Below are positions 1 to 9,791 of a stretch of 64,000 nt of DNA, in pieces. The stretch's first letter is position 1. The number at the start of each line of letters is the position of its first letter. This stretch comes from CANLBN01 sp050633525 (GTDB lineage Bacteria; Pseudomonadota; Gammaproteobacteria; Pseudomonadales; Cellvibrionaceae). The notes beneath the pieces are model-generated. The model saw only the letters and a list, made by a program, of their open reading frames with translations. It had not been told where the DNA came from and searched no databases. The stretch covers positions 62,001 through 126,000 of the forward strand of contig JBOEGR010000018.1 in NCBI GenBank assembly GCA_050633525.1, read 5' to 3'. The position numbers and the translations under genes are program-made.

Positions 1-452
1 ACTTGTCATAAGCACAGACTAGCTATAGTTTTAAGCAAAAACCGCAACCATAAACTATTTGCAATGGCAGCATTTTGATTAAAATCAAATATTATTAGAG
101 TCAGTTTACACCTTGGCTCTTGAGCTATACTTCATCAAAACAAAAGTAAAACCAAAGTAAACACTAGGCTAAGTGTAGATCACTCTAATAATTTTGCGCA
201 ATTTCTTCAAAAATGAACAAAAATCACACAACACCCTAAGTGCAATGAGCATCAATAAAGGACATGCTAATCACTAATGCATTACAGGTATTCAGAGTAT
301 TAAACCGTGTTTGATAAAGCGTTAAAAAATCAAACTCGGATTGAATGTGGGCTCAATTTAAGCGCTTGTGTAGCATATGACTTGGGTTCGATAAGTCTAG
401 ATTTACAAACTTATGACCACAGCATCATGCCTTATACGACGCTGGCTTGGGT
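1..452. other. Gene-free left edge
   Basis: AT-rich sequence downstream of argG. The only open frame overlaps the argG 3' end on the opposite strand and shows no protein-like pattern. I see no terminator hairpin with a clear T-tract, no RNA gene and no repeat. Confidence 0.5.
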
Positions 453-1697
453 TTACAATAAACTCCGTCCCTTATTGGCTGCAATTCGCATTCTCAGAGC
501 ATTCAGTTTAATAAAGCCTTCAGCATCTTGCTGATTGTAAGCACCGGCATCATCCTCAAATGTAGCAATGCTTTCATCAAACAAACTGTCTTCAGAGCGT
601 CGTCCAACCGCGGTGACAGAACCTTTGTAAAGTTTTACGCGAACATCACCATTGACGGTTTGCTGAGATTCATCGATAGCAGTTTGCAAAATCTTACGCT
701 CGGGGCTCCACCAGTATCCGTTGTAAATTAACTTCGCATACTTAGGCATTAATTCATCTTTCAGGTGGGCGACCTCACGATCCAAAGTCAGAGACTCTAT
801 TGCACGGTGAGCTTTTAGCATAATAGTGCCGCCAGGTGTTTCATAACATCCTCGCGATTTCATGCCGACATAACGATTCTCAACGATATCTAAACGACCA
901 ACGCCATTTTCACCACCCACCTTATTGAGGTATTCCAACACAGTTGCAGGTGACATGGCCTTACCATCAATCGCCACAATATCGCCTTGCTTATAAGTGA
1001 GTTCTAAGTAAGTTGGCTCATCAGGTGCAGACTCTGGAGAGACGCTCCAACGCCACATATCATCTTCCGCTTCGGCCCAAGGATCTTCTAATATACCGCC
1101 TTCGTATGAGATATGGAGTAAGTTCGCATCCATAGAATACGGCGACTTTTTCTTGCTGCTCGAGTAATCAACTGAAATATTGTGCTTTTCACAATAGGCC
1201 ATCAAGCTCTCGCGAGAACTCAAGTCCCACTCACGCCAAGGTGCTATCACTTCAACGCCTGGCTTTAATGCATAGGCGCCCAATTCAAAACGCACTTGAT
1301 CATTACCTTTACCAGTAGCACCGTGTGAAATCGCATCAGCACCCGTTTCGTTAGCAATCTCAATCATGCGTTTGGCGATAAGAGGCCTAGCAATTGAAGT
1401 TCCTAATAAATATTCGCCTTCGTAAATAGTGTTCGCACGAAACATAGGAAAAACATAATCACGAACAAATTCCTCTCGTAGATCATCAATATAAATTTCT
1501 TTTACACCTAAAGCCTCTGCTTTAGCACGTGCAGGCTCCACTTCTTCGCCTTGACCTAAATCAGCAGTAAAAGTCACCACTTCACAATCATAGGTTTCTT
1601 GGAGCCACTTAACGATGACAGAGGTATCTAAGCCACCAGAATAGGCTAAGACGACTTTATTAACAGATGATTTTGAAGATGATTGGCTTGACGACAT
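453..1697 (-). CDS. argG: Argininosuccinate synthase
   Basis: Joins citrulline and aspartate with ATP to make argininosuccinate, the penultimate step of arginine synthesis, in the cytoplasm. The N-terminus has the PP-loop nucleotide-binding motif AYSGGLDTS at about residues 18-26, then the family stretches SHGATGKGNDQVRFE and SPYSMDANLLHISYEGG. The 414-residue length is slightly above the usual ~400 because of a Ser-rich N-terminal extension. The start has a GGGAG about 10 bases upstream. It is transcribed alone, away from the divergent gene at 1935. The other arginine genes of this window (argD, argF) are 13 kb away. I did not find a convincing ArgR operator upstream. Confidence 0.98.
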   Translation of the reverse strand: MSSSQSSSKSSVNKVVLAYSGGLDTSVIVKWLQETYDCEVVTFTADLGQGEEVEPARAKAEALGVKEIYIDDLREEFVRDYVFPMFRANTIYEGEYLLGTSIARPLIAKRMIEIANETGADAISHGATGKGNDQVRFELGAYALKPGVEVIAPWREWDLSSRESLMAYCEKHNISVDYSSSKKKSPYSMDANLLHISYEGGILEDPWAEAEDDMWRWSVSPESAPDEPTYLELTYKQGDIVAIDGKAMSPATVLEYLNKVGGENGVGRLDIVENRYVGMKSRGCYETPGGTIMLKAHRAIESLTLDREVAHLKDELMPKYAKLIYNGYWWSPERKILQTAIDESQQTVNGDVRVKLYKGSVTAVGRRSEDSLFDESIATFEDDAGAYNQQDAEGFIKLNALRMRIAANKGRSLL

Positions 1698-1934
1698 GCT
1701 AGAGAACTCCCAGGGCCGAATAAAGAAGGTGCCGATTGCAACGGGCGCGAATTGTAACGATTTTAATACTAAATGAACAGACTAGCTGCTAATTAAATAG
1801 CGGGAAAGACCAATTATTAAGCAAGTCGATAAAACTTTTCAAAACACTCAGGGTCAGATTTTTAGATATCGCAATTACCGTATAAGAATTGCCCACATTT
1901 TACCCAGCAATAAACGACTAAAAGACAAACATAG

Positions 1935-4391
1935 ATGAACGATAACTCAAGTATAGATACCAACAAAACACCAGTAGATAACGACAAATCGACCAACGAA
2001 AAACGCCTTTACTGGTTAGGCCACGACACACCATCAAGTCAAGACAAGTTCTTTATTGAGGCACTAGACCCCTCACTTTGGTCACAGGGAGACAGCAATA
2101 ATTGGGATACGTGTTGGTATACAGGCATGCCAGACAGCGATACATTTGAGCAGCTCGATGCCAGTAAAACCCTCAACCATATTCCTGGTAACAACGCCTT
2201 AACCATTAAAAGCTATCTCAATGAGACGCTCGTTAAAGCTCGGCAACATTCCCTAGGAACAGAAAATCAAAAGCGGTATCAATTTTTTCCTGAAACTTAT
2301 TCCATGCCCGAAGATTATTATCACTTTCAGGCCGAGGCTGCATCGAACCCCGATACACTCTGGATCCAAAAGCCTAAAAATTTGTCTAGAGGAAGAGGCA
2401 TCGAGGTGGTCAAACATCCCGAGACCGTACCATTTGACCCAGAATGGCTAATACAGCGCTATTTGACCGACCCACATCTATACAATGGACATAAGTACGT
2501 ATTACGATTTTACGTCTTAATTACCTCAGTAGAGCCTCTACGGTTTTATTTGTATCGAGAAGGTTTCGCAAAGCTGGCCTCTGAAACCTATAACGAAACC
2601 GATTTAGACAACCTCTATCGCCACCTTACCAACCCTGACATCAACGAAGAAAACACCGAAAACGATGTTCCCGTTACTTTCTTTTCCTTTGAGCAGTATC
2701 GACAATGGCTAAAAGGAGAAGGACTGGATGATGAAGCGCTATTCGCTAACTTTAAAGACTTAATCACACTGACCGTCATTGCCGCACGTGAGAAAATGCG
2801 TCACGCCTGCCAAGCAAAAGAACGCGATACGCAAGGCTGCTATGAGCTCATTGGCCTCGATTGCATGGTCGACAACTCATTAAAACCGTGGATACTAGAG
2901 TGCAACTTAAGCCCTTCTTTGGACACCTATGCCAGCGCTGAAGACGGCGCTAATGACGAAACAACAATCAAAAGACAACTTGTTCACGATCTAGTTAATA
3001 TGTTGGGCCTCAACAACAAAGACAAACTCACCGCTTGTGCAACGGCAGCACAAGAAAAAAATAAACAAGGAAATTTTGAACAACTTTTTCCAGGAACGGA
3101 ACCCAACAATTACCTCTCTTGCTTTCCCGTTCCAAGAGGTAAAGACATTGAAGCATTAGGAAAAACAGAAGTTATTGACTACAGTAAAATAAATTTACAA
3201 GCCAATAGTGACAATGAATTTTTATTTTCCGACTCCCTTGCTTTATCAAGCAAACTAGCATTAAACGATATAGATAACGATGGGAATAATATCTTCTTTG
3301 AACCCGATGATATCGCCACATGGATTTGGATTAAAAACTCGGAAGGACTCTTACCTTATGAAATCGCCAATGAGTTACAGGCTTTATCGCCCTTACCTAC
3401 TGGCACAGGCAAAAAAGCTCACCATGACGAACTATTAAAGGCGGTATGGGACACCTTATCAGACTGGTCACAAGCAGGTATCTTTGATCAAAAACCCTTA
3501 TTAGATAAAAGTAAACGTAAGATAAGCAACGAGTGGCGAGAATCACACCATTTATTCTTTGGTGATACTATTGATGGCACTAAAGTCAAAATCAACAGCT
3601 CTTGCACAGCGGCAATGCAATCTATTAAGCCACTGTTAACTATGACGCCATTAATGCCCCAAAACACTGATTTAGTAAAAGCAAACACCGTTGATAACTG
3701 TCACTTCGATATTAGTATCATGCAAACACGCTATGGTTACAGCCTACTGTGTGGCACCGATATAGTAAAAGAAAACTTACGGCTATCGGAACTAATGCCG
3801 GCCATAATAGAAAATTACTTCACGTATAATAGCGATCACTATGAACAATGTCCTATTTTTGATGCAGATATAATTCAGGTGAAAGATGAAAAATTTTTAA
3901 TCATAAGAAAAAATACAACCTTGGAACAAAATCAAAGCTTATATAGAGACCACATTAGTAGCTACAACCATTTAAACCTTCAAAAAAACCAACTATCGAC
4001 AACTCTTCTACCATTAAAAAAAGAAGTAGAAACACCCAATTCAATAGTTGCAACAGAAAATGAACGCTTGTTTTATTTAGAAAAAAACATTAATAACATT
4101 GAACACTTTGCACTCAAAGGCATTTTATATCTAGAACAAGGCTCAGGTAATGAACATACACTAAGCCCTCTAAAGAAATCCACATCCTTGATAAAATTAT
4201 GGCCTCATATCATTAACCACCAAACAACATCAAAACAAGACCTTGCCGCTTGGCTAGAGTCTCAAGACACCATTCAAGTCACCTTAGCTCAAGAAAACAA
4301 AACGAAAGACACTCAAAGTCGAGAATTACTAACATTACTGGAGGCTACACTGACGCAAGACAATGCGTTATCTGAGAAAACCACAGGTTAA
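1935..4391 (+). CDS. TTL-type ATP-grasp ligase with PqqD-like segment
   Basis: An 818-residue multidomain protein. Residues ~110-360 form a tubulin-tyrosine-ligase-like ATP-grasp domain: WIQKPKNLSRGRGI (143-156) carries the ATP-binding Lys and glycine-rich loop, YVLRFYVL (188-195) the conserved Arg, and LDCMVD plus ILECN (308-324) the metal-binding Asp, Glu and Asn. TTL enzymes ligate amino acids to protein tails or side chains. Residues ~453-517 look like PqqD, the fold of RiPP leader-recognition domains. The remaining ~270 residues faintly resemble HPr-kinase-related proteins, without a visible P-loop. It converges on a small repeat peptide (4463-4738) across a shared terminator, so a ligase/substrate relationship is inferred. 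TTL call strong, PqqD-like call moderate, C-terminal call weak. Confidence 0.85.
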   Translation: MNDNSSIDTNKTPVDNDKSTNEKRLYWLGHDTPSSQDKFFIEALDPSLWSQGDSNNWDTCWYTGMPDSDTFEQLDASKTLNHIPGNNALTIKSYLNETLVKARQHSLGTENQKRYQFFPETYSMPEDYYHFQAEAASNPDTLWIQKPKNLSRGRGIEVVKHPETVPFDPEWLIQRYLTDPHLYNGHKYVLRFYVLITSVEPLRFYLYREGFAKLASETYNETDLDNLYRHLTNPDINEENTENDVPVTFFSFEQYRQWLKGEGLDDEALFANFKDLITLTVIAAREKMRHACQAKERDTQGCYELIGLDCMVDNSLKPWILECNLSPSLDTYASAEDGANDETTIKRQLVHDLVNMLGLNNKDKLTACATAAQEKNKQGNFEQLFPGTEPNNYLSCFPVPRGKDIEALGKTEVIDYSKINLQANSDNEFLFSDSLALSSKLALNDIDNDGNNIFFEPDDIATWIWIKNSEGLLPYEIANELQALSPLPTGTGKKAHHDELLKAVWDTLSDWSQAGIFDQKPLLDKSKRKISNEWRESHHLFFGDTIDGTKVKINSSCTAAMQSIKPLLTMTPLMPQNTDLVKANTVDNCHFDISIMQTRYGYSLLCGTDIVKENLRLSELMPAIIENYFTYNSDHYEQCPIFDADIIQVKDEKFLIIRKNTTLEQNQSLYRDHISSYNHLNLQKNQLSTTLLPLKKEVETPNSIVATENERLFYLEKNINNIEHFALKGILYLEQGSGNEHTLSPLKKSTSLIKLWPHIINHQTTSKQDLAAWLESQDTIQVTLAQENKTKDTQSRELLTLLEATLTQDNALSEKTTG

Positions 4392-4408
4392 ACAAACTAA
4401 AAACCAAA

Positions 4409-4445
4409 AAAAAGGCTTTTTATATCACTATAAAAAGCCTTTTTT
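4409..4445. terminator. Bidirectional Rho-independent terminator
   Basis: A 12-bp perfect stem (AGGCTTTTTATA with its complement, 4413-4424 and 4429-4440) around the loop TCAC. A-rich sequence on the left and T-rich on the right let it end both the ligase gene and the convergent SEAK-repeat gene. Confidence 0.85.
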
Positions 4446-4462
4446 GTTATACAGAATAAAAC

Positions 4463-4738
4463 TTAATTCTTATATTCTGCTTCCGCCTCTGCTTCAGGTT
4501 TTGCTTCTGACTTAGCTTCGGCTTTTGCCTCTGATTTTGCCTCAGAACCATACTTCTTAGCTTCCGACTTCGCTTCTGATTTTGCTTCAGAACTATACTT
4601 ATAGCTCTCACCAGCTTCGGCGCTACTAATTGAAACGCCATCGATAGGAACAAAACCACTCAACACAACTGCAGGCACACCTAACGCCAATGTTTTAGTC
4701 AGTTTACTCATCAACTTCGATTTGTTCTTTTGCATCAT
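4463..4738 (-). CDS. Small secreted SEAK-repeat peptide
   Basis: A 91-residue protein with a Lys-rich N-terminus, a hydrophobic stretch (LALGVPAVVLSGF) and a possible signal-peptidase site after SSAEA. The mature part is almost entirely tandem SEAK/AEAK tetrapeptides broken by tyrosines (YKYS, KKYG) and ends EAEAEAEYKN. This is low-complexity and unlike the neighbouring proteins. I recognise no family. A leader-like N-terminus, a repetitive Glu/Lys/Tyr tail and its place beside a TTL/PqqD-type ligase suggest a modified peptide, but that is inference. The start has ACAGG upstream; a second ATG follows immediately. The antisense frame over the same repeats is a shadow. Confidence 0.7.
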   Translation of the reverse strand: MMQKNKSKLMSKLTKTLALGVPAVVLSGFVPIDGVSISSAEAGESYKYSSEAKSEAKSEAKKYGSEAKSEAKAEAKSEAKPEAEAEAEYKN

Positions 4739-4883
4739 TAATACCTGTAATAAGTTAATATATGAAAAATAAAGACCTGTTATATTTATTAAAAGCTATT
4801 CAATTGCGTTTATTAAATATGAATAAGTCCCTCTTTATTGACGTTTAAAACGGATATTAGTTCAGAGAAAGAGCAAGGTCTAT

Positions 4884-6965
4884 TTAGGCTTCATCCGCAG
4901 CCAGTAAAAAAGAGGTAGGGAGAGGACAATCCATTGCCTGAGCAATACAGCTGACCACCTCTAATTCATTCGCTTCAACAATACCATCATGCTCAATGAC
5001 CTGAATACATGCCTTTAGAAAACGGGGTTTTTCTAATGGTTTTACCTGTCTTATCTGTTGTAGCGCCTGAGTTAGAGATTGAATAGTGAGCTCTGATTCA
5101 GGGTACCATCGCAAAGACAGCGATAACTCACTATTTGATACTTTATCAAATAAAGCTTTAGCCTCGTCCTCTGCTTGTATATTTAACCTAACCAAAGCCG
5201 CCAACAACTTTGCTAGTGCTGGTTTACGCTGGCTTAGATTGAGGAAGTGTAAAGAAGCTGTATTTGATGGACGACAAAAATAATTCACTAAATTGAACAA
5301 GGCCCACTCCCTTAATTCAATTTTTTTGTCCATTTTAATCAGACGCAACATTTGCTGTTTAAATAACACATATTGATTATCCGTTAACAATTTAAGCACA
5401 GGCAAAGCTAGGTCAAGCAACATCATAGATTGATGGGGCTTCAATATTTGCAACTGCTTGAATACAGATTGTGTTTGTTTAAATAAAGGGGCACTCTGGT
5501 TTTTTTGGATATCCAGCCACTGAGCTCGCTGTAGTTTTTTTGCTTTCGCTTTAATCAAATCATCGCTAGACGCACCCTCAGTTCCCAGCCTCACCTCTTG
5601 TGTCGATGAATCATGACATCCATGACGATCCACCAACAATGCATAAACTAGAGCCCTAGCCATATAAGGCTGGTGTATTTGTTCATACAGTGTGTGATAA
5701 GCCGCTTTTAAACTCGATAATTGTCGCGCACTTTCTGCAACCTTAGCTTCTGTCAATTGTAAGTCTGCACTAAGGCCGGTGATAAGAATCTCTTTATCGA
5801 CTCCACCTCCCCTTGCATGGGTATTATCGGCACCAGTGAATGAGGCACTCGTACCACCCGCCATCTTTTGCTGACTTAAATTCGATTTATACTCTGAAGA
5901 AACGCTAGCAGATGAAAGAAACGAACCATCCCACTGAGGATCAACTCGTTGAATACGCTTTTCAAGAGGGGGATGAGTCGACATAAATCGATTAAAAAAA
6001 TTAAACTTTAGACCTTTAGAAAATAGCATATGACTAATTTCATTCGCATCATGCTGTTGCCAATCCGCATGAGCAGATTGGCCCCCGATTTTTTTTAAGG
6101 CACCACTAATACCTTCATGACTGCGAGTAAATTGTACCGCTGAGGCATCGGCTAAGTATTCTCTCTGTCGCGAGATCGCAGCTTTAATAATATTGCCAAA
6201 AAAAACGCCAAGATAGCCCAAAGCAACTAAGGCTAAGCCCATACCCAGAACGGCACCTCTATCACGACCTGAGCCACCACGAGAGCGACCATAACCAGAG
6301 TAATAGCTACCGCGTAATAAATAACGGCCCGCTAAAGCAATAACGATGATTCCATAAATCAAACCAATTAAACGCAGATTTAGGCGCATATCCCCATTCA
6401 AAATATGACTAAATTCATGCGCAATCACACCCTGCAACTCTTGTCTATTGAGCTGCTCTAGCGCACCGCGCGTAACACCAATAACAGCATCAGCCGGTTG
6501 GTGCCCTGCTGCAAAAGCATTAATACCAGGCTCTTCTATTAGGTAGACACTAGGTACAGGTGTCCCTGCAGCAATAGCCATTTCTTCTACAACATTGAGT
6601 AATCTTTTTTCGGCAGAATTACGAGGGCGAGTATTGAGCAAGTAACCACCTAACTGCTCAGCGATTGCTTTTCCACCAGAAGATAACTGAGACATACGAA
6701 AAAGTGCCGCAAGTGATACCACCACTAATACAGCTAAAGTGATACTACCCAGATATTGCCATTCGAAAACAGAGAGAACCACATCCCACAATGCATGCCC
6801 TGCTCCGTAGTAATTACTGGGGGAGGAGTAAAAGCCCAACATATAAGCAACAGCAGCTAATACAAATGCGGTTAACAATACCAAGGCAATCAGCGCGAGT
6901 AAAAATAGAACGAGCAAGCGCCCCGTTTGTTTGCGAGCGCGCTCTTGATGTTCATAAAAATTCAT
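4884..6965 (-). CDS. M48-family membrane metalloprotease with C-terminal extension
   Basis: A 693-residue HtpX-like zinc protease. Two membrane segments lie near the N-terminus, then the zinc site HEFSH at about residues 183-187 within a long hydrophobic region, and the conserved STHPPLEKRI near residue 325. The ~340 residues after the protease domain are extra compared with HtpX (~290 residues) and end in a helical stretch with HDGIVEANELEVV, like TerB-type folds. It lies 26 bases downstream of lemA, the usual partner of this long M48 type. By family it would handle membrane-protein quality control. The C-terminal assignment is tentative. Confidence 0.88.
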   Translation of the reverse strand: MNFYEHQERARKQTGRLLVLFLLALIALVLLTAFVLAAVAYMLGFYSSPSNYYGAGHALWDVVLSVFEWQYLGSITLAVLVVVSLAALFRMSQLSSGGKAIAEQLGGYLLNTRPRNSAEKRLLNVVEEMAIAAGTPVPSVYLIEEPGINAFAAGHQPADAVIGVTRGALEQLNRQELQGVIAHEFSHILNGDMRLNLRLIGLIYGIIVIALAGRYLLRGSYYSGYGRSRGGSGRDRGAVLGMGLALVALGYLGVFFGNIIKAAISRQREYLADASAVQFTRSHEGISGALKKIGGQSAHADWQQHDANEISHMLFSKGLKFNFFNRFMSTHPPLEKRIQRVDPQWDGSFLSSASVSSEYKSNLSQQKMAGGTSASFTGADNTHARGGGVDKEILITGLSADLQLTEAKVAESARQLSSLKAAYHTLYEQIHQPYMARALVYALLVDRHGCHDSSTQEVRLGTEGASSDDLIKAKAKKLQRAQWLDIQKNQSAPLFKQTQSVFKQLQILKPHQSMMLLDLALPVLKLLTDNQYVLFKQQMLRLIKMDKKIELREWALFNLVNYFCRPSNTASLHFLNLSQRKPALAKLLAALVRLNIQAEDEAKALFDKVSNSELSLSLRWYPESELTIQSLTQALQQIRQVKPLEKPRFLKACIQVIEHDGIVEANELEVVSCIAQAMDCPLPTSFLLAADEA

Positions 6966-6991
6966 TCGGGAAGTATCGGATCAATCAAATA

Positions 6992-7588
6992 CTAGAAATT
7001 AACTTTTGGCGCTGCTTGAATCTCTGCTGTGTCAGCAAACTCAAGCAAAGTAGCGTCTTTTGGGTGGCCAAACTTAGCAGCAAAGAAGATGGGCGGGAAA
7101 CTCTGGCGATATTCATTATATTGAGTAACCGCATCATTGAACGCCTGCCTAGCAAAAGCGACCTTATTCTCTGTTGTCGTCAACTCTTCAGACACCTGCA
7201 TCATATTTTCATTTGCTTTTAACTCAGGGTAAGCCTCTACAACCACATTTAGCTTACCTAAAGCAGAGCCTAACAAGCCTTCTGCTTGACTCAGCATCCC
7301 CATTGCCGATTCGTTAGAGGGATCACTAGATGCATTTTTTAAACCCGTTAACGCTTGATTACGGGCATTGACAACAGCTTCTAGGGTTTCACTCTCATGC
7401 TTTAAATACGCCTTCGCCGTATCGACTAAATTAGGGATTAGGTCATAACGGCGCTTTAACTGAACCTCTATCTGAGCAAAGGCATTTTGATAGCGGTTTT
7501 TTAAACTAACCAAGCGGTTATAAATACTGACAATATAAATTAACAGTAAAACTAAGATAACAATAACAACAATAGCCGTGGTCGACAT
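6992..7588 (-). CDS. lemA: LemA family membrane protein
   Basis: One N-terminal transmembrane segment (IVVIVILVLLLIYIVSIY) followed by the LemA helical domain with NRLVSLKNRYQNAFAQI and the conserved RRYDLIPNLV. I chose the ATG at 7588, giving 198 residues (MSTTAIVV), because GAGAGG lies just upstream; the reading frame is open 13 codons further. It probably forms one operon with the downstream M48 protease. LemA proteins are exposed outside the cytoplasmic membrane; their molecular role is not settled. Confidence 0.92.
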   Translation of the reverse strand: MSTTAIVVIVILVLLLIYIVSIYNRLVSLKNRYQNAFAQIEVQLKRRYDLIPNLVDTAKAYLKHESETLEAVVNARNQALTGLKNASSDPSNESAMGMLSQAEGLLGSALGKLNVVVEAYPELKANENMMQVSEELTTTENKVAFARQAFNDAVTQYNEYRQSFPPIFFAAKFGHPKDATLLEFADTAEIQAAPKVNF

Positions 7589-7929
7589 GTCTGCCTCTCT
7601 TATTAGAATAACAAATAGTAAACTCAATGATATCAGAGTTATGATGAAGGGAGTGTGATTTAAGGTTTATTCTGAATCAAAAATAAAATAAAGTTGAGAC
7701 CTTTGCACGGAAGATGATTTTGCTTTCAGGCAAAGCTTCCACTCCATGCTCACACCTCTTACCTGTGTCCATATAGGCAAGGCAAAAATGCACGGAAAGA
7801 GAGAGTTTATGCTTATACCGTCAAGCGGCGCCGAGGTAAATGACCGATTGAATACGTTTTTCCTCGATGCCCCCTTGTGGGGTAAACGCCGCATGAAAAT
7901 AAAATGGCTTTCGTTCAAAGGGCTTAAAG
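7589..7929. other. Gap between lemA and motY
   Basis: Promoter region for lemA and downstream region of motY. Two opposed short frames overlap here and neither resembles a protein. A C5/G4 inverted repeat with a short T/G loop sits at 7870-7882, without a T-tract. I see nothing else. Confidence 0.45.
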
Positions 7930-8889
7930 TTATTGCTCTACTTTTACTTCTGGGGAATCCGTCGTAGGCGTTTCAGATTGAACCAAAATATTAGGCGCTT
8001 CTTTACTTAAACGAACGGTAACACGCCGATTTTTAGATCGTCCTTTTGCATTTTGATTACTGGCTACTTGATAACGCTCACCATGCCATCGAGCAACGAT
8101 ACGGCTTTTCTCAATTCCTTTTTCGATCAAATAGTCCATGATTTTCTCTGTACGACGTTGCGACTTTAACAAATTTTCATTACGTATGCCCTGACTATCG
8201 GTATGTCCGTCCAAGTAAAATGTTTTCACAGAAGAGTCCTCGGTAGCATACTCGACTATTTGATCCAAACGTTCTCGAACGACTTTCTTTAATTCATCGT
8301 CATCGTCGTCATAATACAAAATAGATCGCTCAACCTGCTTATAATTAACGGGCAACAAATCACCCTGACAGCCAAGATAATCCTGATGACTATGTCTAAA
8401 ACCGATACTGGATAAAGTCACTTTAATAGGCTGAGGCCCACCATAAAGAGCCTGCCGCTTAAAGTCGAGTAACATGCCATTTTGCAGCTCGGCCAACATG
8501 CGTTCTGATAGCTTTCGTCCAATTTTAATCGGCGTCATGCTTTCCCTGACTGAAACCATCGAAAGCGTATTTGCGCTGTTACGTGCCGACCACGCTGGCG
8601 CACGCGCAACCAGTGCGGCTTTTCCCGTTTTCATACGTGGCATTTGCGACTTCAAGTAAAAACGGGTTGACTCACCAGCCTCTCGCTCAAAGACAGCCTC
8701 ACCAAAGCCTTCAACCTCATGAGAGAGCCTGCAATAAAATTTCGAACCTTCGGACTGCCACTGGACTGACTCTGTGCGCGTAGCATATTCAATAGATGAC
8801 CACGCACCCAAACTGGCACACAGAAGCAGTGCGCCCGCAAGCACCCGAAATACTGGCCAAACAATAGAGTTAACATAGAACATAATCAT
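7930..8889 (-). CDS. motY: Flagellar motor T-ring protein MotY
   Basis: Belongs to the periplasmic T-ring that anchors sodium-driven stators around the flagellar basal body. The N-terminal half matches the MotY-specific domain (FYCRLSHEVEGFGEAVFER, then LSERMLAELQNG and IKVTLSSIGF). The C-terminal half is an OmpA-type peptidoglycan-binding domain with YLDGHTDSQG and GRSKNRRVTVRL. I chose the ATG at 8889, which begins the signal peptide ending ASLGAWS; the frame runs to a TTG at 8931 and neither start has a strong ribosome-binding site. The gene is often found beside rnt in pseudomonad-like genomes, as here. No other flagellar gene is in the window. Confidence 0.9.
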   Translation of the reverse strand: MIMFYVNSIVWPVFRVLAGALLLCASLGAWSSIEYATRTESVQWQSEGSKFYCRLSHEVEGFGEAVFEREAGESTRFYLKSQMPRMKTGKAALVARAPAWSARNSANTLSMVSVRESMTPIKIGRKLSERMLAELQNGMLLDFKRQALYGGPQPIKVTLSSIGFRHSHQDYLGCQGDLLPVNYKQVERSILYYDDDDDELKKVVRERLDQIVEYATEDSSVKTFYLDGHTDSQGIRNENLLKSQRRTEKIMDYLIEKGIEKSRIVARWHGERYQVASNQNAKGRSKNRRVTVRLSKEAPNILVQSETPTTDSPEVKVEQ

Positions 8890-9056
8890 GTTATCGGCCG
8901 CTTTTGGCCAAGCTTTATAGCCCAATGACAAGAGGCTTTACTGTGATTAGGGCTCGTTTTTCTGTAGGATAGTGAGTTATGGGCTGATTTAACTGCATTC
9001 GCAGTATTCAGCACTACCACCTACCTCCCATTTACACTATAAACTAAGGATTCAGA

Positions 9057-9701
9057 GTGACTCATTTCGGATTATCGACCTGCTTAGCAGATCGTTTTAG
9101 AGGCTTTTTACCAGTTGTAGTCGATGTCGAAACGGGTGGGTTTAATGCTAAAACCGACGCTCTGCTAGAAGTTGCTGCCGCCATACTGACAATGGATGGA
9201 CAAGGCATCCTGAGTATCAGTGATGTGGTGAGCTATCAAATCGAACCTTTCGCCAATGCGAATATTGAAGAATCTGCTCTCGAATTCACGGGGATTGACC
9301 TAGAAAGCGGTAACCGCGAAGCAGAACCCGAGATATCCGCAATGACGGATTTATTCCAAGTGATTCGACAGGCCGTTAAGGCCAACGATTGCACTCGGGC
9401 GGTAATGGTGGCTCACAATGCTCACTTTGACTTGGGCTTCATCAACGCCGCAAGCGAACGCTGCAAATTAAAACGCAATCCTTTCCATCCTTTTTCTTGC
9501 ATGGATACGGCAACTTTAGCGGGTTTAGCCTATGGCCATACTGTTCTAGCGAAAGCCTGTGAGCTGGCAGGTATTGATTTTAACAACCGTAAAGCCCACT
9601 CGGCCGCTTATGACGCCCAAAAAACAGCAGAATTATTCTGCTTAATCGTCAATCGCTGGCAAGAATTAGGGGGATGGCCACTAGAACACTCACTTGAATA
9701 G
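9057..9701 (+). CDS. rnt: Ribonuclease T
   Basis: A DEDD-family 3'-5' exoribonuclease that trims tRNA and rRNA 3' ends. The exonuclease motifs are visible: VVDVETGGFN (ExoI, Asp and Glu), AHNAHFDLGF (ExoII) and HSAAYDAQKTAEL (ExoIIIe, His and Asp). Its 214 residues are normal for the family. The start is a GTG preceded by AAGGA at 9047. It is divergent from motY. Confidence 0.97.
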   Translation: MTHFGLSTCLADRFRGFLPVVVDVETGGFNAKTDALLEVAAAILTMDGQGILSISDVVSYQIEPFANANIEESALEFTGIDLESGNREAEPEISAMTDLFQVIRQAVKANDCTRAVMVAHNAHFDLGFINAASERCKLKRNPFHPFSCMDTATLAGLAYGHTVLAKACELAGIDFNNRKAHSAAYDAQKTAELFCLIVNRWQELGGWPLEHSLE

Positions 9702-9791
9702 GGTCATGTTAAGAATACCTTATTCGAGATAATGCATTCAAAATATGATATTCATACCCCCCCATGCGAACAAACTAACAGTAGAGCTTTG

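Noticed and set aside
307..534. Plus-strand frame at the argG 3' end
   Set aside because: Overlaps argG on the opposite strand and shows no protein-like composition.
4447..4659. Second minus-strand frame over the SEAK repeats (Gln/Lys-rich)
   Set aside because: A frame shadow of the repeat DNA without a signal sequence or start context.
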